Source: Candidatus Accumulibacter sp. ACC003
GTDB taxonomy: Bacteria; Pseudomonadota; Gammaproteobacteria; Burkholderiales; Rhodocyclaceae
Assembly: GCF_907163085.1 (NCBI RefSeq)
Contig: NZ_CAJQTX010000009.1
Coordinates: 310,001-374,000 of the forward strand
Reading direction: 5' to 3'
Length of the DNA: 64,000 bases
The notes under the pieces are model-generated. The model was given only the letters and a program-made list of their open reading frames with translations, did no database searches and had not been told where the DNA came from. The position numbers and the translations under genes are program-made. Numbering within the stretch: the stretch's first letter is position 1; each line of letters begins with the position of its first letter. Positions 1 to 9,900 of this stretch are shown here, one piece after another.

Positions 1-158
1 AGCAGCTCGGGCACCTCCTGGTCATCGGTGGTGGGACGGAACGGCCCCTTGCGGGTCGGCCCGACAAAGGCCGTGGTGCTGGTGCCGACGCCCTCGATTG
101 ACTTGGCGCGGAAGCTGGTTTCCTCGACATAGACGCCGGGAGCTAGGTACTCGGGCAT
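1..158 (-). CDS. Phage-tail-like sheath protein of a contractile injection system, N-terminal fragment
   Basis: Only the first 52 codons lie in the window; the gene continues past base 1. The start is the ATG at 158-156, with an AAGGAGA ribosome site a few bases upstream. The protein opens MPEYLAPGVYVEE, followed by S-x-x-I-x-G-V-x-T-S-T-x-A-F-V-G-x-x-x-x-G. This is the characteristic N-terminus of contractile tail sheath proteins of phages, R-type tailocins and extracellular contractile injection systems (eCIS). The sheath polymerises around the inner tube and contracts to drive it into a target. A DUF4255 gene, a marker of eCIS loci, sits two genes upstream in the same direction, so an eCIS sheath is more likely than a prophage one. 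The tube, baseplate and ATPase genes should follow outside the window. Confidence 0.85.
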   Translation of the reverse strand, partial: MPEYLAPGVYVEETSFRAKSIEGVGTSTTAFVGPTRKGPFRPTTDDQEVPEL

Positions 159-218
159 GGCAGGTCTCCTTCGATCGAGCGTGCCGGGCCATGGATGCCC
201 GGATTTCGGACCGTCTGC

Positions 219-1031
219 CTATGGCAGATCGAGGCCCAGGTTGAGATTCAGGGCGCCCCGCGCGGCGAGGCTGACGTTCTGCTGCGTTGTCGGCAGCGCC
301 GCGCGACGCGTTTCGATGTCGCTCGGGTCAAGCAGCGGCATGGCCGCCGGCTGGCGACCGGCGCGCACGTCGACGATCGGCGTGCGCGTTCCCAATGCCG
401 GGTCGAAATAGACCTCGACGGTGGCGGCGATGCTGCTCACGACGACGGCGTCCTCGTCGTCCGACCAGGTGGTGACCGGCACGCCGACCACCGGCACCAG
501 TGCCTCGCCACGCCAATCGCTCATGCCGCGCGCGAGCACCGCGGCACCGGCGACGACGCGCAGCAGCGCGCCGCCCAGGGCGGCGCCGTCGGCGTTGTCG
601 GTGATGCTCGCGCGCAGCGCGGTCCAGTTGCTTCCCAGCCCGGCCGTAGCGCTCGGGTAGAGCGGAACATCAACCGCCACGAACAGCGAGTTGGGTAGAT
701 CGACGCCCACCGCCGACGGGTCGCGTGGCAGGGCAATCGTCGCCAGACGCGACAGATAGGCGCCAAGCGGGTCGCGCAAGCGGATCTCGAGCGCCTCACT
801 GCCCGGCACCGGCAGCGCCGGTGGCGCTTCGAAAGCGGCGGCGTGCGTCGGCAGCCGCGACCATTCGTGGATCACGTAGAGACCGCTGCGATTGCGGGCA
901 ATGCGCGCGCCCGCTGCCGACACCTCGAGGGCGCCGCGCACGGCCATGCCGGTCGTTCCGTCGACGGCGCGCAGCGCACCGAGCACCCGCCATTCATGGC
1001 GTTCGAGTTCGTGCAGGGGACGGGCGCTCAC
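219..1031 (-). CDS. Conserved protein of contractile injection locus, function unknown (270 aa)
   Basis: A 270-residue protein between the DUF4255 gene and the sheath gene. Its start codon is GTG at 1031-1029, sharing the four bases GTGA with the stop of the DUF4255 gene, so the two are probably translationally coupled. There is no signal peptide or membrane segment. The sequence is rich in short beta-type segments (V-x-V-x-V patterns). Around residue 60 it has a stretch resembling a carboxypeptidase-regulatory or Ig-like fold, but I do not recognise a named family. Proteins of this size and place occur in eCIS clusters beside the DUF4255 cap gene. A structural or assembly role is inference from context only. 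Confidence 0.75.
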   Translation of the reverse strand: MSARPLHELERHEWRVLGALRAVDGTTGMAVRGALEVSAAGARIARNRSGLYVIHEWSRLPTHAAAFEAPPALPVPGSEALEIRLRDPLGAYLSRLATIALPRDPSAVGVDLPNSLFVAVDVPLYPSATAGLGSNWTALRASITDNADGAALGGALLRVVAGAAVLARGMSDWRGEALVPVVGVPVTTWSDDEDAVVVSSIAATVEVYFDPALGTRTPIVDVRAGRQPAAMPLLDPSDIETRRAALPTTQQNVSLAARGALNLNLGLDLP

Positions 1032-1615
1032 GACGCATCCTCGCCGAAGGCGAAACGGCCGCTGAGCACCGGACGGAAGCGCGCGTCGTCGCTGTCCGGG
1101 TCGATCCTGACCAGCCTGGCGACGTAGGAGACCGACAGCCGATACGAAGGCGACAGCGCGTCCCAGATGCGCATCACGTCCTCGGTGGCCAGCTCCGAGG
1201 GGACGATCTGGATGACCTCGTCGCTCGCCCAGCCGGCGTCGGGAGTCAGCGACGAGGCGTCGAGCACCGGGAATTCGTGCAGTTGCCGCAGTGCCCAGGT
1301 AAGCGCCACCTGTTCGTCCTGCGGCGCCATTCCCCAGCTGCTCATCAGGTAGTGTAGATCCAGGCCGAGCGGTGCCAGCCGACTGTCGGCCGTGCGCAGA
1401 TGGGCGCTTTGCCGCGAGTGCTCATTGACCGACAGGCGGTAGAGAAAGAGCGTGATGCGGTTGCGCTCTTCGCCGTCGCTGGCCAGTTGTCCGGCGCTCA
1501 CCAATTCGAATTCGCAGGCCGGCAAGGCGCGACCGCCGATCTCCGTCGGGTAGGTATTGCGCAGGAAAGTCGCAATCGAACTTCCCACCGAATGCACCGC
1601 GAATACGTTGGCCAT
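1028..1615 (-). CDS. DUF4255 (Pvc16/Afp16-like) tail terminator protein
   Basis: A 195-residue protein starting at the ATG at 1615-1613 behind a GGGGA ribosome site; an in-frame extension upstream looks non-coding. The N-terminal half carries the DUF4255 pattern: a helix with S-I-x-x-F-L, then P-x-x-C-E-F-E-L-V-S, then N-R-I-T-L-F-L-Y-R followed by R-L-A-P-L-G-L-D-L-H-Y-L. In Photorhabdus PVC and Serratia Afp particles, members of this family cap or terminate the tube and sheath. The gene is followed by the 270-aa gene (GTGA overlap) and the sheath gene. It is preceded by a 460-bp gap that holds a consensus sigma-54 promoter. The family assignment is firm; the cap role comes from the family. 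Confidence 0.85.
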   Translation of the reverse strand: MANVFAVHSVGSSIATFLRNTYPTEIGGRALPACEFELVSAGQLASDGEERNRITLFLYRLSVNEHSRQSAHLRTADSRLAPLGLDLHYLMSSWGMAPQDEQVALTWALRQLHEFPVLDASSLTPDAGWASDEVIQIVPSELATEDVMRIWDALSPSYRLSVSYVARLVRIDPDSDDARFRPVLSGRFAFGEDAS

Positions 1616-1772
1616 CGTCGTCCCCGCGAACTCAGCTGCGGCGAGCGCGCCGCCTCCCGATGCCTTTGCCGATTGCTGCAATTGCCGTGACAGCCGCCAT
1701 GCGCTTGCGCCCTCCGTGTTGATCTGCCGGCCAATGGCCCGACTTGCTCAGACCGTCTTTTCAACACATTCC

Positions 1773-1788
1773 AGCAAACGCCGTGCCA
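1773..1788 (-). promoter_or_regulatory. Sigma-54 (-24/-12) promoter for DUF4255-sheath genes
   Basis: On the minus strand this reads TGGCACG, four bases, TTGCT. It matches the RpoN consensus TGGCACG-N4-TTGCW at every defined position, with the required GG/GC spacing. Transcription would start near 1762, giving a leader of roughly 147 bases before the DUF4255 start at 1615. The gene for a sigma-54 activator lies upstream at 2452-3447 in the same orientation, and the 460-bp gap leaves room for upstream activator sites. Confidence 0.75.
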
Positions 1789-1917
1789 GTCATTAAGCGC
1801 CCGTCAAGTGCATGTATCCTTTAGAGTTTGTCGAAGACGATGCGGGGCGGCACGGCCGCATGGGTCAAACCGGACCCGTCGCCGCCACCATCTCGGCGAG
1901 TCAATCGCCCGCGTCCA

Positions 1918-1936
1918 TCGGCCAGCCGTTGGCCGA
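1918..1936. promoter_or_regulatory. Candidate upstream activator site (inverted repeat)
   Basis: TCGGCCA, five bases, TGGCCGA: a perfect 7-bp inverted repeat centred about 150 bases upstream of the sigma-54 element at 1773-1788. That is the usual distance for an enhancer-binding-protein site. GC-rich palindromes arise by chance, so this is only a candidate. Confidence 0.3.
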
Positions 1937-2077
1937 TCTGCCTTGAAAACCGGGCGCCAGGCAAGCGACGCGAATTTCTGGCAAGGCTGGGCTGGCGCTG
2001 ACCCGGGCGGGTCGAGATTGACCCACTGGTCGCGAAAGGGCGCGACGGCAAGCGGCCGTAGCGGCCGGCAGAGCACG

Positions 2078-2338
2078 CTAAATTCGATCAGAAGAACCGT
2101 CTGGCGTGAGTTCGGCGCGCGAAAAAACGACATGACGGTCGGCGTTCTGGCGGCGGCGAACGAGCTTCTGCGCCTGCAGACGATCGAGAGCCGCTTCGAC
2201 GCAGTGCCGATCGACTCGCCAGTAGCGCGGCAACCACCACTCGCAGACGCCATCGACGGTGTCGGCGGCGTCGGGATGGCTGTGCAGGTGACGCAGAATG
2301 GCGTCCACCACCTCGGAAAGGCTTGCTTGCGGCTCCAT
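2078..2338 (-). CDS. Small winged-helix-like protein of contractile injection locus
   Basis: An 86-residue protein starting at the ATG at 2338-2336 behind a strong GAGGGGAG ribosome site. It is mostly helical: a helix beginning L-S-E-V-V-D-A-I-L, a W-W-L-P-R-Y-W motif, and a helix V-E-A-A-L-D-R-L-Q-A-Q-K-L-V-R-R-R followed by a short strand. The layout resembles a winged helix-turn-helix, with the last helix and a basic wing as the nucleic-acid contact. It has its own sigma-54-like element just upstream (2372-2387) and lies between the activator gene and the DUF4255 gene. A role in regulating the injection system is inferred. I do not recognise a named family. Confidence 0.65.
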   Translation of the reverse strand: MEPQASLSEVVDAILRHLHSHPDAADTVDGVCEWWLPRYWRVDRHCVEAALDRLQAQKLVRRRQNADRHVVFSRAELTPDGSSDRI

Positions 2339-2371
2339 TGACTCCCCTCGCTGCGACGACACGAGAGCGCA

Positions 2372-2387
2372 AGCAATGATCGTGCTA
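2372..2387 (-). promoter_or_regulatory. Second sigma-54-type promoter, upstream of the small gene
   Basis: On the minus strand this reads TAGCACG, four bases, TTGCT. It differs from the RpoN consensus at one position, the first G of the -24 GG pair. The predicted start near 2361 is about 23 bases upstream of the ATG at 2338 and just before its GAGGGGAG ribosome site. It lies in the gap right after the sigma-54 activator gene. Confidence 0.5.
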
Positions 2388-2451
2388 TGCGCTCTTGCTG
2401 AGGGGGAAGAGGTGGCCGACGGGCAATACGCCGCGCCGCCAGCGCGGCACT

Positions 2452-3447
2452 TCAGGAGTGCCGGAACTGCTCGGGCTCGATACCGTGCTTCTTGAGCAAT
2501 TTACCCAGCGCGCGCCGCTCCTTGCCGGCCAGGCGCGCAGCGCCCGAGACGTTGCCGGCGCTTTCCAACATCAGGCGCTGCAACTGGCTGCGCTCGAAAG
2601 CGTGCAGCACGTATTGCTTGGCGTCGTTGAAATTGAGGGTTGTCGGCAAGGCAAGACGACGATCGTGCTGGCGTCGGCGATCACTGTCGGGCGCGCGCTC
2701 GCGGACCAGAACATCGGGCCCGTCGCAGAGCAAAAACTCGCGCTGGATACGGTTCTGCAACTCGCGAACGTTTCCCGGCCAGGCGTACGCGAGCAGCCAC
2801 TGCACGGTATCGGCGTGCAAGTCCTTGACCGCCAGCCGGTACTGGCGGGCGGCTTCGGCAATCACCTGCCGCGCCAACAGGACGACGTCGTGCTCACGCT
2901 CGCGCAGGGGCGGAACGAGCAGTTCCATGGCCGCCAGCCGGTAGTACAGGTCGGCGCGAAACTCGTGCCGATCGACGGCCTGCGAAAGGTCGCTGTTGCA
3001 CGCCGCAACAACGCGGATATCGGCGCTTTCGACGACGCTGCTGCCCAGTCGGCGGTACTGGCCGTCCTGCAGGAAGCGCAGCAGACTGACCTGCGCCTTG
3101 GCCGTCAAGGTGTCCACTTCATCAAGGAACAAGGTGCCACCCTCGGCCTGCGCGATCAGCCCGAGCTGGTTCTCGCGGGCGTCGGTGTAGGCACCACGGG
3201 CGTGCCCGAAGAGTTCGTTTTCGACCAGATGGTCGGGCAAGGCTCCGCAGTTGACCGGGATGAACGGCCGCTCGTGGCGTTGCCCCTGGTAGTGGATGGC
3301 GCGCGCCGCCATCTCCTTGCCACTACCGGTCTCGCCGCTGATCAGGACCGTCGTGTCGTAGCGGGCAACGCGAGCGAGAATCGCCAGCATCTTCCGGAAA
3401 GCCGGTGATTCGCCGATGAAACCATTCAGTAAAGGCTGCTTGCCCAT
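2452..3447 (-). CDS. Sigma-54-dependent transcriptional activator lacking a receiver domain
   Basis: A 331-residue enhancer-binding protein starting at the ATG at 3447-3445 behind a GGAGGA ribosome site; in-frame sequence upstream is implausible as protein. The AAA+ domain spans about residues 10-240: Walker A GETGSGKE at 38-45, the sigma-54 contact loop reading GAYTDA at 85-90, Walker B GGTLFLDE at 103-110, and the late motif WPGNVRELQ. The C-terminus (about 285-325) is a Fis-type helix-turn-helix. There is no N-terminal receiver, GAF or PAS domain, so activity must be set by expression, by a partner protein or by oligomerisation. Two sigma-54-type promoters lie immediately downstream, in front of the injection-system genes, which makes it the likely dedicated activator. 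The GAYTDA loop departs from GAFTGA but keeps the aromatic residue and threonine. Confidence 0.92.
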   Translation of the reverse strand: MGKQPLLNGFIGESPAFRKMLAILARVARYDTTVLISGETGSGKEMAARAIHYQGQRHERPFIPVNCGALPDHLVENELFGHARGAYTDARENQLGLIAQAEGGTLFLDEVDTLTAKAQVSLLRFLQDGQYRRLGSSVVESADIRVVAACNSDLSQAVDRHEFRADLYYRLAAMELLVPPLREREHDVVLLARQVIAEAARQYRLAVKDLHADTVQWLLAYAWPGNVRELQNRIQREFLLCDGPDVLVRERAPDSDRRRQHDRRLALPTTLNFNDAKQYVLHAFERSQLQRLMLESAGNVSGAARLAGKERRALGKLLKKHGIEPEQFRHS

Positions 3448-3813
3448 CGTCTGTCCTCCATCGCGTCGGCGGCGTAAGTGCCAGATATATCGAACTTCGA
3501 CAAGACAACTTAGCAGACGATCTGGCGTCGCGTCCACTGAAAATATTGCTTCAACAGGCGATTGGCCAGGGTCGTGCAGCTGATCATCGAACCGCATGGC
3601 GCCGCTTCCAGGCTGGCAATCGCCTGCCGAAGACACCCCGGCAGATCGCCTGCCGGACGCGTGCGCAAAGGTTGCGCTCGCGCCGCAACGAACGCGCGTC
3701 GCCGGCTCTTGACTTTTGTCAGCGATGGGGCCGACTATCGTTCGCAGATCGATTCTGGATGCTCACATGCGCCGTCGTATCTTTCACTGCCCTCGCCGTG
3801 TTGTTCGCTGCCG
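3448..3813. other. Intergenic region between divergent regulator and sensor kinase
   Basis: 366 bases between the sigma-54 activator (minus) and the first histidine kinase (plus). Open frames running into it are arginine- and serine-rich and lack ribosome sites. On the plus strand TTGACT at 3709-3714 and GACTAT at 3733-3738, 18 bases apart, form a weak sigma-70-like candidate promoter for the kinase. I see nothing else definite. Confidence 0.4.
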
Positions 3814-6800
3814 ATGACCGCCCGCGCCAACGGCGGCTTCGGCGCTGGCGGACGCGCCTGGCTCTTTGCTTTGCTGGCCGCACTGCTGGTACTGGCGACG
3901 GCGCAGATCGTCGAGTATTACGCGCAACAGAGCGAGCTCGAGCAGGAAAGGAGCGACGTTCTCAATCGTCTTTCGACGCTGCGCGCCCGCCTCGAAGGCG
4001 TCGTCAACATCAATCTCTCGTTGGTCCATGGCCTGACGGCGGTCATCGAATCCCGGCCTGAAATCGATCAAGCCGGGTTCGCGGCGATTGCCGCTGGCCT
4101 GGTCAGCGGACGCTATGCGCTGCGCCATATCGGCGCCGCGCCGGACATGGTGCTGTCGCTGATTTACCCGCTCACCGGCAACGAGGCGGCGCTGGGTCTC
4201 GACTACCGTACCCTGCCGCTGCAACGCGAGGCGGCGCTGCGTGCGCGCGACAGCGGCCAGGCGGTGATCGCCGGCCCGCTTGAGTTGCAACAGGGCGGCG
4301 TGGCGATCATCGCTCGCCAGCCGGTCTTCCTGCCACCCCTCGAGCCCGGCGGCGAACGGCGTTTCTGGGGACTGGTGTCGGCGGCGATCGATGTCGAAAC
4401 GCTCTATCGGCACGCCGGCTTGCGCGACGCCGACCTTGGCCTGCGCATCGCGCTGCGTGGCATCAACGGTAGCGGCGCGGGTGGTCCCGAGTTCTTCGGC
4501 GACGCGGCGCTTTTCAGCGCCGACCCGGTGAGTGTCGAGGTGACGCTGCCTGGCGGCGGCTCGTGGCAGATGGTTGCCCTTCCCGCCGCAGGCTGGGGAC
4601 GCACCACCCGGGGCATCGTCTTGCTGCGCCTGATAAGTTTCCTGCTGGCCCTGGCAGCGGCAGCCACGGCCTATCGGCTGCGCCGCGGCAACGAGCTTCT
4701 CGCCGCTCACAGCGCGAGAATGCACGCGCTATTGCAGACCATCCCCGACGTGGTCTGGCTCAAGGACGTCAAAGGAACCTATCTGCACTGCAATCCACGC
4801 TTCGCGCAACTCTTCGGTGCCGACGAGGCCGCTATCGTCGGCAAGACCGACCGTGATTTCGTTGCCGCCGACGTCGCCAACCACTACCGCGAGAACGACC
4901 TTGCCGCGATCGCTGCCGGTGCTTCGCGAGTCAATGAGGAGTGGCTGAGCTTCGCCAGTGATGGCCACCGCGAGCTGCTGGAAACGATCAGGTCGCCAGT
5001 CTACGACGAACGCGGCGAAGTCCTGGGGGTGCTTGGCATCGCCCGCGACATCACCCAGCGCAAGCTCGACGAGGCCGCGTTGCGTCGGCAGAAGGAACTC
5101 CTCGATCGCACCGGACGCCTGGCCAAGGTCGGGGGCTGGGAGTTCGACGTGTCCACCATGCGCGGCTCGTGGACCGATGAGACCGCTCGCATCCACGACC
5201 TCGAGCCCGCAGCCGAAGTAGACGTGACGCAAGGACTTGGCTTTTATCACGGCGAATCGCGGCGGGCCATCGAACAGGCGCTGCAGGATGCCGTTGCAAG
5301 CGGCCGTGCCTACGATCTGGAACTCGAATTCAATAGCGCCAAGGGGGTGAAGAAATGGCTTCGGACGATCGGCGTGCCGGTGCTGGAAGATGGCCAGGTG
5401 GTGCGCGTGCAGGGCGCGATCCAGGACGTTAGCGAACGCAAACTCGCCGAGGCCAAGGCCCGCCACGGCGAACTGGTACTCGATTCGGTTTTTCGGGCCT
5501 TGCCCGATCGCTTCTTCCTGATGGACCTCGACGGCACCATTCGCGACTACCGCGCCCGGCAAAGCGCCGACCGGGACGCGCCGCACGAGGTTTTCCTGGG
5601 CAGGCGCATGCAGGACGTATTGCCGGCCGAGATCGGCGAACTGCTGCACAGCAAGCTGACGGAGGTCGGCGAAAAAGGTGGTCTGGTGACCTGCGAGTAC
5701 GATTTGCCGATGACCGATGGCGCTCGCCGTTTCGAGGCTCGGCTGACGCGTTTGGCCAGCGAGGGTCCGCTGATCGCCGTCGTACGCGATATCTCGGCCG
5801 AGTACCAGAGCCGCTTGTCGCTGGCTGGCAGCGAAGCGCGCTATCGGCAGTTGTTCGAGCGCAATCCGGCACCGATGCTGGTCTATTCTCCCGCCAGTCT
5901 GCGCATGCTGGCGGTCAACGAGGCGTTCATTGCTCACTATGGCTATACGCGCGACGAAGCCCTCGCGCTGAGCCTCGCTGACCTGTATCCCGCGGCCGAC
6001 AAAGCGGCGCTGACCGAACTCGTGGCGCGTCTCGCCGGGCTGGCTTTCGTCGGCGAATGGCGCCACCTGCGAAAGGATGGCGGCGTCATCACCATCGAGG
6101 CGCGTTCGCATGACCTGCTCTATGAAGGCCATGCCGCGCACCTTGCCGTAATCACCGACATCACCGAGCGCAAGCGCATGGAGGACGAAATTCGCCGGCT
6201 CAACGCCGATCTGGAGGAACGTGTCGAGCAGCGCACGGCCGAACTCAACGCTGTCAACAAGGAATTGGAGACCTTCACGTATTCGGTCTCGCACGATCTC
6301 AAGGCGCCACTGCGCGGCATCGACGGCTACAGCCGCCTGCTACTCGACGGTCATTCGGCCGACCTGGGCGAAGAAGGCCGCCTGTTCGTCGACAACGTGC
6401 GCAACGGTGTCGCGCAGATGGCGCTTCTGATCGAAGATCTGCTGGCGTATTCCCGACTGGAAAGGCGTAGCCTGCACGGACAGACGGTGGACCTGTCGCA
6501 CGAGCTGGGTGCCATCCTCGACGACCGCCGGGCTGAGCTGCAGGCGCGCGAGGTGGTCGTCACGATCGAACTCGGCGGACTGAGTGCTTGCGCCGACCCG
6601 GAGGGCCTGCGCATGGTGCTGCGTAATCTGGTGGACAACGCGCTCAAGTTCACGCGCGACAGCGGCTCACCGACCCTGACCATCAGCGGCAGCCGTGCCG
6701 ATAAATCGGTGATCGTCGCGATCAAGGACAATGGCATCGGCTTTGACATGCGCTTTCACGATCGTATCTTCGAGGTCTTCCAGCGCCTGCAGCGCGCCGA

Positions 6801-6927
6801 AGACTATCCGGGCACCGGCGTCGGCCTGGCCATCGTGCACAAGGCCGCGCAGCGCATGGGTGGCCGCGCCTGGGCGGAAAGCCAGCCCGGCCAGGGCGCG
6901 ACCTTCTATCTGGAATTACCGCGATGA
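3814..6927 (+). CDS. CHASE-domain multi-PAS sensor histidine kinase
   Basis: A membrane-bound sensor kinase of 1037 residues from the ATG at 3814; the ribosome site is weak, so the start is uncertain. Order: transmembrane helix at about 21-40; a periplasmic CHASE-type domain at about 60-230; a second transmembrane helix at about 265-290; then four PAS/PAC units starting near 305, 430, 555 and 676. A coiled linker follows, then a HisKA domain with phospho-acceptor His827 in the motif [13 protein letters not shown]. The C-terminus is a HATPase domain with [16 protein letters not shown] and GTGVGLAIV. The SHDLKAPLR signature belongs to the phytochrome-like kinase group, which commonly pairs with Rcp1-type single-receiver proteins such as the one at 10831. 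Its stop overlaps the start of the next kinase (ATGA), and the two are paralogues from the third PAS unit onward. Confidence 0.92.
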   Translation: MTARANGGFGAGGRAWLFALLAALLVLATAQIVEYYAQQSELEQERSDVLNRLSTLRARLEGVVNINLSLVHGLTAVIESRPEIDQAGFAAIAAGLVSGRYALRHIGAAPDMVLSLIYPLTGNEAALGLDYRTLPLQREAALRARDSGQAVIAGPLELQQGGVAIIARQPVFLPPLEPGGERRFWGLVSAAIDVETLYRHAGLRDADLGLRIALRGINGSGAGGPEFFGDAALFSADPVSVEVTLPGGGSWQMVALPAAGWGRTTRGIVLLRLISFLLALAAAATAYRLRRGNELLAAHSARMHALLQTIPDVVWLKDVKGTYLHCNPRFAQLFGADEAAIVGKTDRDFVAADVANHYRENDLAAIAAGASRVNEEWLSFASDGHRELLETIRSPVYDERGEVLGVLGIARDITQRKLDEAALRRQKELLDRTGRLAKVGGWEFDVSTMRGSWTDETARIHDLEPAAEVDVTQGLGFYHGESRRAIEQALQDAVASGRAYDLELEFNSAKGVKKWLRTIGVPVLEDGQVVRVQGAIQDVSERKLAEAKARHGELVLDSVFRALPDRFFLMDLDGTIRDYRARQSADRDAPHEVFLGRRMQDVLPAEIGELLHSKLTEVGEKGGLVTCEYDLPMTDGARRFEARLTRLASEGPLIAVVRDISAEYQSRLSLAGSEARYRQLFERNPAPMLVYSPASLRMLAVNEAFIAHYGYTRDEALALSLADLYPAADKAALTELVARLAGLAFVGEWRHLRKDGGVITIEARSHDLLYEGHAAHLAVITDITERKRMEDEIRRLNADLEERVEQRTAELNAVNKELETFTYSVSHDLKAPLRGIDGYSRLLLDGHSADLGEEGRLFVDNVRNGVAQMALLIEDLLAYSRLERRSLHGQTVDLSHELGAILDDRRAELQAREVVVTIELGGLSACADPEGLRMVLRNLVDNALKFTRDSGSPTLTISGSRADKSVIVAIKDNGIGFDMRFHDRIFEVFQRLQRAEDYPGTGVGLAIVHKAAQRMGGRAWAESQPGQGATFYLELPR

Positions 6928-9900
6928 TCGCCAGGGCGAAAGTGCTAGCCACTGCAAGCGCTCGCTTCCTTTGCCGACGTCTGCTGCTCGCCGTGGCGCA
7001 GCTCGGCACGGTCGCCAGACGCGGCGCTGCCGCGTCACTCATCACGGCGTTGCTGCTGCCCGCGCTACTGACCGCTTTGCTGACTATTTCCTCGGCGCCG
7101 GCGCACGCCGAGCAAAGGACGCTGCGCGTCGGCGTCGGCAGCAATCCGCCCATCGCCTTCAAGGATTCGAGCGGCGAGATGCAGGGAATCGCCGTCGACG
7201 TGTTGAACGACGTCGCCGAAAAAGAGGGATGGCAGCTGCAGTTCGTCCACGACGACTGGCAGGCGCTCCTCGGCATGCTCGACCGCGGCGAGATCGACCT
7301 GCAGACCGGCATCGCCTATACCCCTGAACGCGCCGAGCGATTTCAATTCACCCGGCAGACCTTGCTCAGCAACTGGGGAGTCGTCTACGCCAGGCCAGGG
7401 AGCAAGATCCAGTCGCTGCTGGCACTACAGGACAAGCGTGTCGCGCTGGTCCCCGGGGCGACGCACAGCGACGAGCTGAGCGAACTGGTCGACAAGCTTG
7501 GCGTGCGTATCGTCGCGCTTGCTGCCGAAGACTATCAGCAGGTGCTGGCGATGGTCGCCGCCGGGACCGCTGACGCCGGCGTCGTCAGCCGCGTTTTCGG
7601 CACGCTGCACGCGGCCACCTACGAGCTCGAGTCCACCGGCGTCGTCTTCAACCCGATCTCGGTCCGCTATGCCGCGCCGCGCGACGCCGACCCGGCGATT
7701 GTCGAAACGCTCGATCGCCACCTCGAAGCGCTGCTTGCCCGGCGCGACACGGCGTATTACGCGTCGCTTGATCGCTGGCTGGGCAATTCTCGCGCCGCGA
7801 GCTTGCCGGCCTGGGTCGCCTGGACCTTGATCGGAAGCGCCGGCACGCTCGGTCTGGCCGTTTTCTTCGTGTTTCTGCTTCGTCGTCAGGTCAGGCGGCG
7901 CACCGCGGCACTGCACGACAGCGAAGAATCGTTCCGGGCGACCTTCGAGCAGGCGGCCGTCGGCATCGCGCAGGTCGCACCGGACGGCAGTTGGCTCGAG
8001 GTCAACCAGCGGCTGTGCGACATCGTCGGCTACAGCCGCGAAGAAATGCTGCAACTCAGTTTCCAGGACATCACGCATCCAGACGACCTGGCGGCCGATT
8101 TGCAACTGGTCGGCGAAGCGCTGGCGGCAACGCGGCAAACCTACACCCTGGAAAAACGTTACCTGCACAAGTCGGGGGCGATCGTCTGGGTCCGCTTGAC
8201 GGTGGCGCTGTTGCGCGGCGAAGACCGAGCAGCGAAGTACTTTATCGCGGTGATCGAGGACGTCACCGATCGCAAGCTGACCGAAGCGGCGCTTGGCGAA
8301 AGTGACGAGCGGCTACGGATGTTCATCGACCACGCGCCGGCCGCGCTGGCGATGTTCGACCGGCAGATGCGCTATCTGTCGGTCAGCCGCCGCTGGTTGA
8401 GCGACTATGGACTGGCAGACGCCAAGGTTGTCGGCCGCTCGCACTACGAGATTTTTCCCGAAATCGCGGAAGCGTGGAAGGACGTCCATCGACGGGCCAT
8501 GGCCGGCGAGGTGGTGAGGGCCGAAGAGGATCATTTCGAGCGCCACGACGGCAGCGTCCAATGGCTGCGCTGGGAGGTGCGACCGTGGCATGCCGCCGAC
8601 GGCGCGGTCGGCGGCATCGTCATTTTCACCGAGGACATCAGCGCCCGCAAGCTTGCCGAGGCCTCGGCGCGACGCGGTGAGCTCCTGCTCGATTCGGTTT
8701 TTCAGGCCTTGCCCGACCTGTTCTTCCTGATGGACGCGGACGGCACGATTCGCGACTACCGCGCCCGCCAGGATGCCGAGCTCTACGTGCCGCCCGAGGC
8801 CTTCCTGGGCAGGTGCCTGCAGGACGTCCTGCCCGCTGAAATTGGCAGCATGGTCGCCAGCAAGATGGCCGAGATTGGCGAGTGCGGCGGCCTGGCTACG
8901 TACGACTACGAATTGCCGATCGGCGACGACCTGCGCCACTTCGAAGCCCGGCTGACGCGTTTACCCGATGACGGTCCTTTCCTCGCCGTCGTTCGCGATA
9001 TCACCCGCGAACACCAGAGCCGTTTGTCGCTGGCGATCAGCGAGGCGCGCTATCGCACGCTGTTCGAATACGCGCCGGACGGCATCGTTATCGTCGATCC
9101 GGCGGGCTACTACGCCGATGCCAATCCGGCCCTCGGCCGGATGCTCGGCTACACGCGCGCGGAACTGATCGGTCTGCACGCCTCCACCATCGTCGTCGCG
9201 AGTGAATACCCGCATGTCGCTCCGGCGCTCGACGCCATCAGAGCCGGAGCCGACTACCACCGGGAGTGGCTGCTGCAGCGCAAGGACGGCTCGACTTTCG
9301 TCGCCGACGTGATCGCAACGACGATGCCCGACGGTAGCCCGCTCGCCGTCATCCGCGACATCACCGCAATCAAGCACGCCGAGGCCAGCTTGCGCGAACA
9401 GGAGGAGTTCTTCCGCCTGATTGCCGAGAACATGGGCGACATGGTGACCGTTGTCGATCTCGAAGGACACCGCCTCTACAGCAGCCCGGCGTACCGTGCG
9501 CTGTTTGGCGAGCCGGCCGATCTGCCAGGAAGCGACGCCTTCGCCAGCATTCATCCCGATGACCGCGAACGCGTGCGCCGCGGCTTTCAGCAGACCATAG
9601 AGAGCGGCGCCGGCCAGCGCGGCAGCTTCCGTGTGGTCCTGGCCGACGGCAGCAGCCGCGACATCGAATCGCAAGGTGGGGTGATTCGAGATGCCGATGA
9701 TCGCGTCGAACGCGTCGTCGTGGTATCGCGTGACGTCACCGAACATCGGCAGATGGTCGACGAAATCAGCCAACTCAACAGCGAACTGGAAGAACGCGTA
9801 CGCCAGCGCACCGATGAACTGGCGGCGGCCAACAAGGCTTTGCGGACCTTCACCTATTCGGTGTCGCACGATCTGAAGGCGCCGCTGCGCGGTATCGACG

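Larger units (their letters stand above)
1616..2077. other. Non-coding control region of the injection-system genes
   Basis: This 462-base stretch between the DUF4255 gene and the small upstream gene holds no convincing open frame. Candidate frames here are arginine-rich shadows without ribosome sites. It contains the consensus sigma-54 element at 1773-1788, reading toward the DUF4255 gene. It also holds inverted repeats that could be activator sites: TCGGCCA at 1918-1924 with TGGCCGA at 1930-1936, and a GGGTC/GACCC pair near 2010-2025. Confidence 0.6.

Noticed and set aside
2395-3408. Long plus-strand open frame opposite the sigma-54 activator
   Set aside because: No ribosome site, no family pattern; the minus-strand frame has complete AAA+ motifs. 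A high-GC mirror frame.
4729-6294. 521-codon minus-strand frame inside the first kinase
   Set aside because: Antisense shadow of PAS and kinase domains; the composition is that of a complementary frame.
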